Shown: positions 19,305 through 33,763 of the stretch, one piece after another
How the letters are laid out: each line of letters begins with the position of its first letter
Position numbering within the stretch: position 1 is the stretch's first letter
From: a virus
DNA: 48,911 nt
Virus record (IMG/VR): IMGVR_UViG_3300029983_000035
Span: 1-48,911 of that record
Direction: 5' to 3' (one strand)
Program-made: the position numbers and the translations under genes
The notes under the pieces: generated by a model
What the model saw: the letters and a program-made list of their open reading frames with translations, nothing else
Databases searched by the model: none
Told to the model about the DNA's origin: nothing

Positions 19305-22300
19305 AAAATTACAAAAAGGAGGGGGTATTTCAAATACTACACCAACACCACCTATAGATACTAATAGTATTACATATAAAGGAGTTAATTTTGATAAAAA
19401 TTCATTAATAAATAGTTATAAAGATTATCTAAAAACAACTGCTCAAAATAATGTAACTGGTTTTGGACAAGCTGATCAATATAAAGATATTGATGAACAT
19501 TTAAATAAAAGAATAGGTGATTTACAAAACTCTACAGTTATAAATGAAAATCCAAATTTTACTACAGCTCCTGTACAAGTTAATGGAATTACAGGGTTAA
19601 ATAAATTTTTAGATAGTGGTGATAAATCAAAATCGCAACAATTTGAAAATGAAGCATTTTATAATTTTCTTAATAAATCTGTTGAATTAAATAAACAATC
19701 ACCTACATCTACAACTACTACAGGAGATGATAAATATCATCGTTTTAATTCAATTATTGGGAGTATTATTCATAATGATTATGGAAATAAAGAAGAAGGA
19801 TTTAAAACTGGGTGAAGTACTATAGACCCAACTGCAAAAAAAGCTAGAGTAAAACAAGCAATAGTTACAGAATTAACAAATCTTAAAAATTCTGGAGATA
19901 AAAAAGTTTTAGGATTAGATGAAGAAACTGCAACAAAATTAAAAAATGGAGATGCAGATAAATATATTACTGAAATACCAGGAGCTACTGATAAACGCTT
20001 AGCTGAAATAGCTGGACATTTAGGATTAAATACTGAGTTATCTGATTTATTACAACCTACAACAACAGAAGTAGAAAATAAACGATTAGCAGATGCAACA
20101 GCACAGGCTACAGCAGATGCAAATGCATTGACTGCTACTAATACTGCTTTAGCACATCAAACTTTACTTGATAAAATTAATGCTCGTAAAGCCTATAATA
20201 TAAAAGTAAAAGCATTTAATGCTGCAAATCAAGCAAATGCAGATAAATATAATTTACAAAAGAATAAAGCATTTAATATAACACATACACCAGAATCTGG
20301 TACTGGTACAGTAAATGAGTTACTTGATCCGAATAAATGAACAGGTGCTGGTGCATTAGATACATTATCTTTAGCTGGTGATGCTGCTAGTTTTATACCA
20401 GGAGTTGGGGCAATAGGGGGATTAGTAGCTACTGGTGCTACTTTAGGTTCTGATTTAATGAGGGGTAAAGATACAGGAGAAATTGTAAAGAATTTAGGTA
20501 TGAATTTAGGATTTACAGCTTTATCTTTATTACCTGGAATTGGTGGAGCTACTAAATTAGCTAGTAAAGCAGCATTAGAATCTGCAAAAGTGGCACATGG
20601 TATAAAAACTGTAGAAGAGTTAGCTAAAATTGAAAAAGCAGCTAATGCAGTTATTACATCAGAAAAAGCTGTATCAGGTGGAATTAAGACTGCTAAAGTA
20701 CTTGAAGCTGAAAAAGCTTTAGAAGGTGTAGAAAAAATGAGAGAAGCTAGTACAATAGCTGAAAAAGTTGTAAATACTGGATCTACATTAGCTGAGAAAC
20801 ATGGAATGCCTACAATAATAAAAGCTGCTAATAAAGTAGCTTCTATTGCAAATCCAAATGCATTAGGTTTATTAGGGACTGTTGGTAGAACTGGATTAGT
20901 AGGTACAGGTTTATATGGTGGATATCAAGCAGGTAAACAAACTATTCAAGATATTACAACTGGATATAATCAATCTGATAAAGAGGGAAATGATGTTTTA
21001 GAAAATATTAAAGGAGGTTTAGGAAATATTTCTGCAAATGATGCAAAAGGATTACTTTATGGAGTAATGGCTGGAAAAGGTCTATATAATAGAGCATTAA
21101 GAGGTGCAGGTACAAATATTGCAAAAGGAGAGATAAATAATGCATCTGAAGTTGGATCAAAAGTTAATTTAAAAGGATTACCTGAAGGAGTTAATAAAGA
21201 AGTATTAATTAAAGATATGAAAAATCCTAAAGTGGATATTGATGCACATCTAGATTTACAAAAAGTTCCAAAACTATCTGAAATTGAAACTTTAAAAACT
21301 CAACCTTCACCAGAAAATGAAATTAAAATTGCTGAATTAACTAAACAAGTAGATGCTTTAGAAGCTGCTAAAAATACAGCAACTGTAGATAGGACATCTT
21401 CTATAAAAAGTAAATTAGGTGTTAATACTACTAAAGAACAATATGATCCTAATGAAAGAGTTCTTAAAACAGAAGTAGATCCTAGATCTTGGTATACTCA
21501 AAAATTTCAACAAAAAGCAATAAATAAAATTAATGCTCGTGAAAATACATATAAATTAGGTATGGATGAATCTGATGCAAAATTAAAAAAATTACGAGAT
21601 TTAGTAGAAACAAAAGAAACACCTGTTACAACAAAACCTATAGTAATTGAAAAACCAATTGAAGTAAAACCTGAAAGTATAGAAACAAAAAAAGTATCAC
21701 AACCACAAGAAGATACAATTAGAAAAGAAAGAAAACCTTTACCAGAAGTTAGTGCTTCTCAAAAGAAAATTAATAAGACTAAAGCTAAAGAAGCAATGAC
21801 TAGATTAAAAGATACAGGAAAAATTAAACCTAGTTTAAAACAAGGTGGTTTAATACCAATGTTTCAAAATTCTGGAATATTAAAATTTCAAAGAACTCCA
21901 ACAAATGATTATAATCCTTGGGAATCTCCACTATATAAAGATGATATAAATAAAAGTAATAAAGCTAACTGGATAGCAGGTAATGCATCAAATGCAACTT
22001 CATTTACTTATAAAGCACCTGCATTAGTACCTGGGAAAGTTTTACCAGAAGTAACTGTTGTTGGAAAAAAATCTTTGATCACTACTAAAAATCCATTAGT
22101 TAATACATTTATAAAACCAACTGCAATAACTCCAGTAAGTAATAATTTAACTATACCAAATATTGCAGAACCTATAAAATATTTAGCAGGGCAAGCAACT
22201 AATAAACAAAATTTACAAACAGCTATAGAACATCTTACTCCAGTATTAGATACTCCATTTCAAAAAGCTACTGTAGATAAAAATTGGTTACCTATTCAAG

Positions 22301-23259
22301 AACAAACTAATAGAACTGCAGTAGAAACACAAAGAATAGCTTCAAAACCAATGACTTCAAATGCTAGTTTACAAGCAGCATCTAATTTAGAAGGTGCAAC
22401 TAAAGCAAATGAAATTAGAACACAAGGTACTGAAAAAGCATGAGGAGTTCAAGAAGAAAATAAACAAAATGCCAATGCTGTTGCAAATGAAAATGCACAA
22501 TTAAGAAATGCAACTGCTAATAAAAATCTTGCTACAATGTCAGCATACAGAGGTGTTATTGGTAATTTAGTTGCTGGAAAAAGGATGCAAGATTATGCTA
22601 ATCTTACTAAATTTATTGATGCTACATCTAAAAGAATTACTGATAGAAATATAGTTAAATATGAGTATGATATAAATGCACAAAAACAAGGTTTAATAGA
22701 TACATATAAAACTAGTTTAAAACCATTACAAGATAAATTTGATTTTGAATATGGAACATCTGGAGAAAATGTAGTTAATACACCAGAATATAAAACTTGG
22801 CAAGAACAACAACAAGGTTTAAAACCTGGAGATTATGGATATTATTCATGAGAATCTAATAAAAATGCAGTAAATAGAGATGCATATACTAATAGAATGA
22901 CTGAATTAAACAGAAATCTATCTAATACACAAAAAAGAGCTATGGAAACTTATGATATAAGTTCACAAGGTCTTAATAAATATTATGATCCTACTGGGTA
23001 TACAATTAAAAAACCTAATTGATTTCCTACATTTGGAAATACACCTGCAAAATTTAAAAAAGGTGGTTCAGTAGATACTATAACTCCAGGACAAAAATAT
23101 GAAATTGAAATTTTGAAATTAAAACAAAAAGATAAAGAACACGGAGATAAAAATTTTCAAACAACATTAGATAGAACTGATAAAAATACTTCTAAAGTAT
23201 TGGATGGTTTATCTAAAGAAAAATTAATGTTATTAAAAACAGTATTAGGAACTAAATAA
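19291..23259 (+). CDS. Large cargo/ejection-type protein with K-x-Q-x-G-G tag
   Basis: 1322 residues joined across TGA codons including 19813, 20338, 22441 and 22852. The N-terminus MAQIKKLQKGGGI carries the shared tag. Residues about 350-435 are Gly/Ala-rich and hydrophobic (AASFIPGVGAIGGLVATGA and NLGFTALSLLPGIGG), possibly a membrane-active hairpin. Residues about 850-870 contain a tag-like KQGGLIPMFQNSG and LKFQ, and KFKKGGSVDT appears near 1255. The remaining sequence is Lys/Ala-rich and helical. Its place before the giant enzymes fits a virion cargo protein ejected with the DNA. No enzymatic motif was seen. The stop overlaps the next ATG (TAATG). Confidence 0.62.
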
Positions 23260-25121
23260 TGAAATTCAATATACAAAAATTACAACAAGGGGGAGGTATG
23301 CCATTCGTGTCATACCAACCTTTTGACTATAATCCACAAACTCAGACTGCACCTAAACAAAGTGCTCCAGCAAAAACTGAAGAAAAAAGTGGTACAGATT
23401 TACTTTCAAAAGAAGTAATAAATGAAATTATTAAAACTGGTATGCCTAATGAAGTTGAAACATTTTTAAAACAATTGAAACAAGTTGAAAATAGTGGGCC
23501 TTTTACATCTAGTTTTGATACTAATAAATTATATGATTTAGCAGCAAAAGGTAATCAAATAATTACTAATTCTAAATTAATGGGTGAAGCTACTACTAAA
23601 GCATATGAAAATGGAGGTTTAGATGAATTAGCAGTTACTTCTACTGGAGGATTATATGTTAGAGATTCAGAAGGTTCTTTATCAACTGTTAGTATGGGGG
23701 ATTTTGCTAAAAATAGAGATAAATACCAAGCTTTAAGTGTTAATGATTTAAGTCAAGCAAGACGGTATGATACTAAATTATCGTTTGATAAAACTATCAT
23801 ATCTACTGTACAAAATGCAATTGGTATTGATAAAGTTTCTGATCATATTGTAGAAGTACTTAAAAAATTAGGATCAGAAACTACTGAATCTAATAGGTAT
23901 CAAAGTGGTAGTGATTATTATAAAAATGCTTTTCAAAAAGGAGTAACATCTTTAGGTGGGAAACAACCTACAGAATCACAAACAGAGGGTCTTAAACAAT
24001 TAAGTACAATGTATAATAAAATGGGTAATGAAGGAATCCTAAATATTAAAACTGAAAATGAAACTCAAAGAAATCATATAAAAGATGCTTCAGCTTATAT
24101 TTTAGCAACTATGTCCCCTAATGCAGTTAATTTATTAAAAGCTAGGGCTATTGTTAATGGTACAAGTGCTTCTCCAGAAAACCTTATTGCAGTTGCATTT
24201 GAATCCTTTACTAATGATAAACATACTTCTAATATAGGTTATGAAGCAGATATATCAAAATTAGGAACTGGAGTTAAAGGAACTGCAGAAAAAACTTATA
24301 ATCAAACTCCAATGGAACAAATTATTAATGGGGATTTGAACACTACTACAATGAGTTTAATAAATCCTGATAAATCTAATTATGGTATGATTTTAAAAGG
24401 ATCTATGATTGGTAAATTACCAGATATAAATGGTAAACCATTACCAATGGCTCCTTTAGGTAGAGTTTTAGATAGTGGTTTAGGGGTAGCTGTTGATCAA
24501 AATAATATGTTTTTTGGAGATAAAGGAATTAAACCGTATGAAAAAGATCAAATTATATATGGTGGAGGTGAAGCAATTAAAACTATGGTTCCAGTAGATG
24601 TAAATGGACATCCTAATTTAAAAGCATTAGAACAATTTGAATCTGCTGAAAAATCTATTGCTTCAAAAGGATTAACAACTCCAGAACAAAAAAATGCTGA
24701 ATATGCTAAATATGGTTTACAAGGGATTCAATTAGGTACAGATGGTAAATTAACAACTATGTCTACTAAATATTTAAAACCTTTTATTGTAACTCATGGT
24801 TATAGTACAAATGGAGTAGCATCCGCATTAAATAATGATTATACACATACAGTAGATTCATCTGAACAAAAAGGAGTAACAACAATGTTGCAAGGAATTT
24901 ATAATAAATATAAATTAACTTTTCCAGCAGCACCTACATTTACATCAAATAAAATAGTACAAGCACCAATATTTATGCCTATTTTACAAGGAGCACAAAA
25001 TACAGTATCTGCTTATGAAGGACATGGAAGTGTTGTTCATGCAAATACATTATTCGAAGATATACAACGACAACCAAGTTCTGCTACAGGTAGAACAGGT
25101 GCAGACATTTTACACCAATAA
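23259..25121 (+). CDS. Cargo-type virion protein with K-x-Q-x-G-G tag
   Basis: 620 residues. It begins MKFNIQKLQQGGGMPFVSYQ, a clear version of the shared N-terminal tag, followed by a Pro/Gln/Ala linker and a mostly helical body. Recognisable stretches are FLKQLKQVENSGPFTSSFD, GKLPDINGKPLPMAPLGR and RQPSSATGRTGADILHQ. No Trp at all is present, hence no TGA. Translation probably couples to the previous gene because the stop and start overlap, and the next gene starts one base after its stop. A structural or DNA-ejection role is inferred from neighbours. Confidence 0.6.
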   Translation: MKFNIQKLQQGGGMPFVSYQPFDYNPQTQTAPKQSAPAKTEEKSGTDLLSKEVINEIIKTGMPNEVETFLKQLKQVENSGPFTSSFDTNKLYDLAAKGNQIITNSKLMGEATTKAYENGGLDELAVTSTGGLYVRDSEGSLSTVSMGDFAKNRDKYQALSVNDLSQARRYDTKLSFDKTIISTVQNAIGIDKVSDHIVEVLKKLGSETTESNRYQSGSDYYKNAFQKGVTSLGGKQPTESQTEGLKQLSTMYNKMGNEGILNIKTENETQRNHIKDASAYILATMSPNAVNLLKARAIVNGTSASPENLIAVAFESFTNDKHTSNIGYEADISKLGTGVKGTAEKTYNQTPMEQIINGDLNTTTMSLINPDKSNYGMILKGSMIGKLPDINGKPLPMAPLGRVLDSGLGVAVDQNNMFFGDKGIKPYEKDQIIYGGGEAIKTMVPVDVNGHPNLKALEQFESAEKSIASKGLTTPEQKNAEYAKYGLQGIQLGTDGKLTTMSTKYLKPFIVTHGYSTNGVASALNNDYTHTVDSSEQKGVTTMLQGIYNKYKLTFPAAPTFTSNKIVQAPIFMPILQGAQNTVSAYEGHGSVVHANTLFEDIQRQPSSATGRTGADILHQ

Positions 25122-25122
25122 T

Positions 25123-28100
25123 ATGAATGAAATACAAAAACCGAACGATATGTTCGTTTCTACAGTTTTAAATCCACAAGCAAATTTATTAGAGTTATCC
25201 CAAGCTGGGGTAACTCCAGATAATACAGCTTTATTACCAATGGATGAATATAAAGAGACAAGTTTTGCAAAGAAAACTTTTACAGATGATAAAGGTAATT
25301 TTAATAATGCCGCTTTTCAAAATGCTTATGTAACTGCTGCAAATAACTTTAAATCATTAACTGATACAAGTTATATACAAAATTTACAAAAAGATGCAGA
25401 ATATGCACCTGATAGTAGATTTAAACCAGTGGGAGCTAAAGAACAAGATTTATCAGTAGGTTTACAATTAATTAAAAATCCATATCATACACAACAGGGT
25501 ATTACTTCTATGTATGGTACTACAGAATCTAATTGAAGTGTTAGAGAACTTGCTCAAAATAGTAAAATATTTGATACAGAAACTGGTAAATTTACAGATA
25601 AATCAGCAAATGATTTAGGATTATTAGGAAGTATATTTAATAAAGATACTTTAGTATATGCACAGTATGATGAAGATGGTAAACATATGGATACTGATAC
25701 AGGCAGACAAGTATCTCATAAAAAAGGTGAATATAAAATTGATCCTACAGGTAATTTTTACACAGAAACTTTAGGTAATAGAGAAATCTATGGAAAAGAA
25801 ACTGTTAATTCATTAGATTTATTAACTAAAGATGGTGAATTTTTAAATAGTGTAGATTTTTTTGACTCTGATGGTAAAAATAAAAGTGCTTGGGGAACTA
25901 CATTTAAAATTGCTGCAAAAATTGCTCCATTTTTAATATCTTATAAAGGTTTTAATAATATATATGGTGGTCTTTCTGCTGCTGTAGGATTAGCATCTGC
26001 TATGCCAGTATTATATAAATCAATTGAAGGTATTCTTACAGGTGAAGATGATATTAATAAACAATCAGGAGCTTGGAATTTAGCTAATAAAACTGAAAGT
26101 TTTATGGGTAAATTTGGTACTAGCACTTCTGATGAAGGATCTCAAGGTATGTTTAATTATGAACAAATTGGGGGAATGGTATCAAGTGTATTTGGTCAAA
26201 TTTATGAACAAAGAGCTATGGCAGGTTTATCTAATTTATTTAAATCAACAAGTTTAAGTAAAACAGAAGCAGAAGAAATGGCAAGATTTCAAGGAGCATT
26301 TGTTGGTAAATTACAATCATTAGAAGCAGAGGGCAAAACTGTAGATGCTGTTAAATTATATAAAGATGCTGTAAATTTAAATCCAGCAATGAAAGCAATG
26401 GGGGAAAAACAATCTGAAATTGCTAAAGCATTATCTTTAGGATATATGGCATTAACAACCTCAACTGATGTCTATTCTGATGCTATTAAAGGTGGGTATG
26501 ATAGACGTACAGCAGGTACTGCATTTTGATTAGCTGCTGCTGGACAATATGGAATTATGATGAATAATAAAATGTCTACTTGGTTTTTAGATAAAACTGT
26601 TGGTTTTTCTGAAGAAACTAATAGATCTTTAGTTAAAAAAGCTTTAATGCCAGTAATGGATAAAATTGCTGAAGGAACTAATTTATTAGAATCTAATCCA
26701 ATATTAGGTCAAAATGTACTTAAAAAAGCAATTACATCTGGTAAAAATGCTTTATATAATGTATTTAATGAAGCATCAAATGGTGGTTTAAGAGGATATT
26801 GGGAAGTATCTATGATTGAAGGTGTAGAAGAAGTAACTGAACAAATGGTTATGGATGCTACAAAAGGAGCTATAGATGTTGCTAGTTCATTAGGATTAAC
26901 TAAAAAACAAGGTTCATTTGGTGGGTGGGATACTGTATTCTCAAAAGCAGGATTAGAAAATTATGTTTCTAACTTAGTTGGAGGTATGATTGGAGGACCT
27001 ATGTTTAAAATGAATGAAAAATTAATTGAACCAATGTTTAAAGGTGGTATTGCACAACCTGAAGATGAATATTCAATGTATTCAATGATAGCTAATGGTA
27101 AAACTGATGAAGCACTTACTATGGCTGAAAATATGAGAGGGTATGTAGGTAATAAATTTTTAGCAACTGGTACTACTACAATAGATGGTAAACAAATTTT
27201 TAATGCAGCAGGTGATGCTAAAACTCATGCAGATTTAATTGTAGATGGTACAAAAGAATATATAAGAACTTTAGATAGTATTTTTAATCAAGAAGGATTA
27301 AAAGTAGATGATACATCTTTATTTAATAAGGCATTATTAAATCAATATATGATTCCAGAATTAGAAAAATCTGGTGTTGATAAATTAATTATTAGTGATT
27401 TTAATAAAACAGCTGGTCAAATAGTACAACTTAGATCTGAACTTAAAGATTTAGAAAGTGCACCAGTTACTGCAGAAGGTGCTACTGGAATTGCATTAAA
27501 AAAAGCTGAATTAGATGAAAAAAGATTATCAATTCAAGAAATAACAAATGGTGATAAATCAGATGATTATTTAATGAAATCTTTATTGTATTTAATTCCA
27601 GATATGCATAAACCTTTTATTGCACTTAATAAAGAGCAATATACTCAAGCTAATTATGATAAAAGTTATTTTGATTTACCTGACAGTGGTGTTGGAGTTA
27701 CAAAAAAATCTGTAACAACTAATTTTGATGAATATATTAAAAATCCAGATATTGTTTCTAATTTAGATACTATTTTAGGAGCATATAAAAATGCACAAGG
27801 TATATTTTCAAATACAATTAAAGAATATGCAGAAAGTAAATATAAAGATGTTCGCTCTGCTGCATTTAAAAATTTATATAATTTAACTGGTCAATTTGAT
27901 TTAGTAGAAAATTTTAAAGCAAATAATGGGGCATTTAGAGAAATTTCTAAATCTGCTGCTAATAATAACTTGAAAAACTTCTCAGTAAATGATATGTTTG
28001 ATTATGATATTAATGAATATTTAGGTAAAGAAGGATTAATTGATAATAGTATAGTAATTGATCCTGCAAATGATCCTATAGCAGAAAAATATAAAACTTT

Positions 28101-31100
28101 TGTACAACAAATACCAATGCAAGAGATGAATGTGAAATTTTTACAAGATACTGTTAAAGATTTCTTTGCAAATATTATTAGTGAAGGTAATAATAAAGAA
28201 TATTTATTAGAAACTACTCCTGAAAATATTGCTACTGCTTCACCAGAAGCTATTGCATTTAGAACTAATTTTAATGCTTTACAAGATAAATATTATAAAC
28301 CATTACAAAATTACAATAAACCATTACAAAAATTTGATTTTCAATTAAAAATGTTAGTGAATGCTTTATCTGAAAGTAAAGTTAGTACAATTGATAATGA
28401 AGTTTTAATAGGTATTAATAAAAAATTAACAGCATCTTTTAATGAAAGTAAAAAATCATTAAATAATGAATTGAAATCTCCAACTATACAAACTAATATT
28501 GGAGATATGAGTTTAGATAATATTTTAGGTATTATATCTGAAGCTACTATTCCAGATCCTACTTCTACTGATTTTCAATTTAATGATAGTAGTGCAATAA
28601 ATGTAAGATTACAAGAAAAAATTGATGCAGGACAAACTCATTCAGAAGCTGTGGCAGAAGTTAAAGGTGAACTTAAACAATTTATAAAAAATAAATTTAA
28701 AAGTGAAATAAATCCACTAAGTGAAAATGATTACTTATTAGGTGAATTAACTAATAGTCAAAAAACTATTGATAACTATATAGATGATCAATTTAAATTA
28801 AATGATACTTTTGATAAGTTTGATAAATATGTTTCAAAGAAAACTGCTATTGCTAATCCATTATATGATTTTCTAAGAAAATTACAATTAAAATTAGATA
28901 AAGGAACTTCAAAAACTGTATTTAATATATTAGAGGATGAAGATAATTTGTTATCTATGTCTATTATAGATGATTATTTAAAATCAGATTTTACTTTAGG
29001 ACAAATTAATAGTGCAATAACTACTATTGAAATGGCTAAATCTATATTAACTGGTATGTATACTAAACAAGGAGCATTAATAGATGGTAAAGAAACTATG
29101 TATGGTTTTAATTATGCTATGCAAAATTATCTTAAAAAATATAAAGAATCTACAGGTTTAGACAATTATGCAATAATAAAATCAGAAGATGCTTCTTTAA
29201 TTAATACAGATTTAAATAATTTATTATCTAAATTAGTATTCTTAAAAGATTTATCTAATTCTAATACTGAATCTAAAGCAAAAGAACACATACTTTCTAG
29301 AGAAAATATGGATAAATTATTTTTAGATTTATTAGATAAGCAAGATTTTCAATACAAAGGTAAACCATTAATTGCAGATAAAGATACTATTTTAAATCTT
29401 CCGATAAGTCAAGAAGCTAAATTACTTAAATGTCAAGATAGTATTTTTGAAAATTTCAAAGACACTCTTCCAGAAAATTATGCTGCTGGATTAGAAGAAA
29501 TTTTTAAAGATTTTGATTTTAATGCAGTATTTAATGGGGATAGTAATGGAATTTCTTCTACTACACAAGTTCTATCACAATATGATATATTCATAAATAT
29601 GTTAACAAATCTTTCTTTACGTTCTACAGAAGTACAAGAAAGAAATAAACGTATTATAGAATCTCCTGAATTTAATTATGCTCCTTTTTATGGACAAGAA
29701 TATGCAGCAAAAATAGCTTTAGCATTAGTTAAAAATCCTAAATTATTTTATGAAGCTCAAGAATTAATTTATAGAAAAGTTAATGGAGAACAATCACAAC
29801 TTAAACCTGGTGCATTTAATCTTATGTCAATTACAGGTGTTGCTGGATCAGGTAAAACTTCAGTAGTAGGGCAATTTATTTTAAAATACATGTTACAAGA
29901 TGATGCAAAATCAAACATTATTATAAGTTCACCAACTGCAACGCAAACTAAAGGATTACAAAATTCTTTATTATCTACTTTTTCAGAGGATGAAGTTAAA
30001 AAATTAAATCAAACAACTAAAACAACAGAAGAAATCTTTAATAAATTTTTACAATTTAATTATGCAGATTTTAAAAATGAGATTAAAACAGTATCATTTG
30101 GTAATAAGAAAACTTATAAATTCTTTGATGAAGTTGAAATAAATGGCAATACTACATTAGTATTAAAAAATAATCAAATCAATTATAAATATCTAAATAA
30201 ATTAGATACTCCAAAAGCTATTTTCTTAGATGAAGGTACTCATTATAATAGTTTAGAATTAGCATTATTTGCTAATATTTCAAAGAAATTTGGATTTCCA
30301 TTTATTATATTTGGAGATAAAACTCAAAATGGAGCAATGATTAATAATAATTCTTTTAATTTAAATAGAATATTTACTTTAAATTCTCCTGTTCTTACAT
30401 CATCTATACGAGCATCTAATATTCATCAACATGATAATAATTTTAAACTTGCATTAGCTAGTAGTAGTGTTATTAGAGCAGTAGCAATGAGTCCTGGTTT
30501 AGATCCTGAATTAGATCAAGAAAATGCTGTTAAAAGATTAGATGAATTAGATATTACTTTAAATTATTTTCAAGATAAAAATGTATTTAATGGTGGGAAA
30601 ATTGTAAGTTCTATTACTGATGAAGATTTAACAACTATAAAAGAAGCTTTAGATAGAACTTTAATTGATAATCCAACTGCAAAAGTAGGAATAATTACTG
30701 ATAAAGGAGAAATAGATGATAATTTAGTTATTCAATTAGCAAAAGTTGGTATTACTCCTGATCATTATATATTCTATTCATCGGATAATAATGGTACTAA
30801 TCCAATGCAAGGTAACCAAGAAGAATTTATGATTATTGATAAGGATTTAACTATAAATTCTAATAATAGGATTGAAACTTTCTTTCAAGATATGAATACA
30901 TTAGGTAGTAGAGCTTTTCAAGGTTCTTTAATTCTTGATAAAAATGGTATATTAAATCAATTTAATATTAAAAATAAAAAAGAAGATTATACTTCAGAAA
31001 GAAGATTAGGAGAAAAGATTATAAATGATGTTAAAGAATTAAGAAAAAAAGATTTTGTAGATATGGGAATCAAAGACTATATCCCAACAACTACTATTAC

Positions 31101-33744
31101 TCCAGTTGTAAAAAATCCTATAACTACTCAACAACCTATTGTAGATAAAAAATTACAAGATAAATTAGATGAATTAAAAAATCCATTAGTTATAGTGAAT
31201 AATTTTGGTAAAAAAGAAACTGCAGAGACAGATACAGATGGAATTACTAAAAATCTAACGCCAGAAGAACGAAAGAATAATTTAATGATTCATGCTTTTT
31301 ATAATCATTTGTCTGTACCAGTTGATGAACATCAACATTTATTAGAACAAACTGGAAATGAAAACTTACAATTACTTAGTCATAACAATGGAGATTTATT
31401 TGATTCAAAATTAGTAAATACTTTTATAGAATTTAAAAATATAGTATCTTTGTATTACGATAATGAAGAAATTTTAACAAAATTGTTAATTGGAGATTCA
31501 ATAAAAGAATCTAAATTTACAGACTTAATGTCTAAGTTAGGTATTACAGATGTAAATTTATTAATATCTTCAATGAAATCTAATATAAAAGTTGTTGGAA
31601 ATAGATATATAAATAATATAGATGATCCTAGATTTAAAGCTGGATTTGATGCTACTAAAACTTTAACAGGGGATGGAAATATTGGAGATGATATATTTCT
31701 TAGATTAGTCTTAAAATTAAATTTAGAGAATAATAAAGTAGGTTATATAACAATAGGTGCATTACCAACATTAGATACTTTAACAAAATCTTTTACATCT
31801 AAAACTGGTATAGTAGACCAAGAAACAATAGATTTATTTAGTAGTATGAATAAAAAAGTTAATACTACATTATTAAATAATGATACTGACCAATCTACAA
31901 CTAATAAAAATCCTATTATAGAATTAGATTTTAATGGTGACATAGTTAGAAAATTTACATCTGGTTTAAGATTTATTGAATCATCACAAAATATATCAGC
32001 CGATAGTTTACAAATACTTCACCCTGATATTAAAATTGAGACACAAATTACAAATGGAATTGAAACTATTCCAATATTTGGAGGTTTAAATGTATATAAA
32101 AATGATTCTTATAATGATCAAACTATAGAACAAACTATATTAAAATATGGTTATAATCGCGATCCAAAATATAGAATTGATGCAGATACATTAGCAAGTT
32201 ATAGGTCTAGACCTTATGTAATTGTATCTTTTAGTGGAGAAAATGGAAATGAATTTAAAAAACTTATTGTATTAACTCCAAAAACTAGAGGATATGAAGA
32301 TTTAACATCTGAATTTAAAGAAATAAAAGATAATTTATATGATAAGGAAGAAAAATTTGAAAATATTAATAATAATTATTCTTTTAATGTAAGTAAATTA
32401 TTTAGCAAATATACTGGATTTGAGATGTTTTATAATATAAAATCTAGTAATATAAATAATATGCAATCAATTGTTGAATTATTTAAATCTCAAATTAATA
32501 AATTTTATGCTGGTAATACAACTAAAATTAATAAAATTAATGGTGAGTTAGATTTATTAAATAAATTTAATTCTCCTGCAGAATTTACTAAATATATAAA
32601 AGATAATGTATTAGCTTTTCCAGAATTTAATGTTGGCCAAATAATAATGACTACTTTAGATGCAATGGATAAATCTTCTGATAAAGAAATTTTTAAAGAT
32701 ACAATAGAAACTATTAAAAATTCTTTAACATCTAAAAATGGTCAAGATTTAGTTTATGCTTATAATGGAAGACCTTATTCATTAGGTATAACAGAAGATA
32801 TGTTAGGTATTAGTATTGATGATTTAAAATATTTTGAAATGAATATTATACCTGAAATGCCTAGATATGTAGTAGATTTTAGTAATATTAATATAAATCA
32901 AAAAGTATTAAATATTCCAGTAAATCCTATTGTTAATAATAATTCTGGAACTGATAATTACATAACAAAAGCAGAAATTAGTACTCAAGGAGATTTAGAT
33001 ATTTATGTTACAGGAGAATCTGGACAAAAATTTAGAATAAATGTTAATCCTACTGGAGTTTATGATATACATCTAATCAATAAATTTGATGATAGTTATC
33101 ATTTATCAATAGAACCGTATACAGATACACAGATTCATAATCTTGTAACTAAATATGTATCAACTGATACACAAAGTATGATTGATAAATGGATTCAATA
33201 TAGTAATGATAATTCAACATTAGAACAATTCCGTATATTTAAAAATGAGGAATTAGAACCTTATATATCTAAATTAAATAAAAATCCAGAAATACTTCTA
33301 CCTGAAATTTTACCACCAAATGTAGATGAAAAAACTAATTATATAAATAATTTATCTAATAAAGCTATTGAAAATAATTTAACTAATAATTTAATTCCTG
33401 CATTAACTTCAAGATTTAATATTGCAGATATTAATAATTATTACAAAAGTATTTATTATGGAGATTTCTATGAAAAATTAATGAATTATAAAACTGATTT
33501 ATCTAATATATTAAGTAAATTAAATGTAGTTGATGGTAATTTCCAACCTACTGGTGAAACACCTATAGAAGAAGTTATTAAAAATGTTAAAGACTCATTT
33601 AGTACTTTAATTGATCCACTTTTAAAAGGTATACAAAATTATCAAGAAGTTATGGGTGAAGAAGTAAAAGATGCTAGACTTAGAAAAGTAAAAATGGATT
33701 TAATTAATGAATTAACATTAGATCTAAAATTAAAAGATTGTTAA
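25123..33744 (+). CDS. Giant virion-type protein with SF1 helicase domain
   Basis: 2873 residues joined across TGA at 25534 and 26527. Residues about 260-305 are hydrophobic (FKIAAKIAPFLISYKG and GLSAAVGLASAMPVLY). A superfamily 1 helicase domain starts near 1560: Walker A GVAGSGKT (1572-1579), Walker B AIFLDEG (Asp1703-Glu1704), motif III IIFGDKTQNG, an SSIRAS-like motif IV, and TLGSRAFQGSL near motif VI. Long helical regions lie before it and beta-rich ones after. Helicases accompany the RNA polymerase in crAss-like giant genes, so this protein may unwind or translocate DNA during ejection or early transcription. The last 2395 codons have no TGA and four Trp as TGG. RNA polymerase follows after 19 bases. 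Confidence 0.82.
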
Positions 33745-33763
33745 AAATAAAAATAATAAATAA

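Noticed and set aside
31743-31943. Minus-strand ORF of 66 codons inside the helicase gene
   Set aside because: Shadow of the coding strand, without promoter, terminator or motif.
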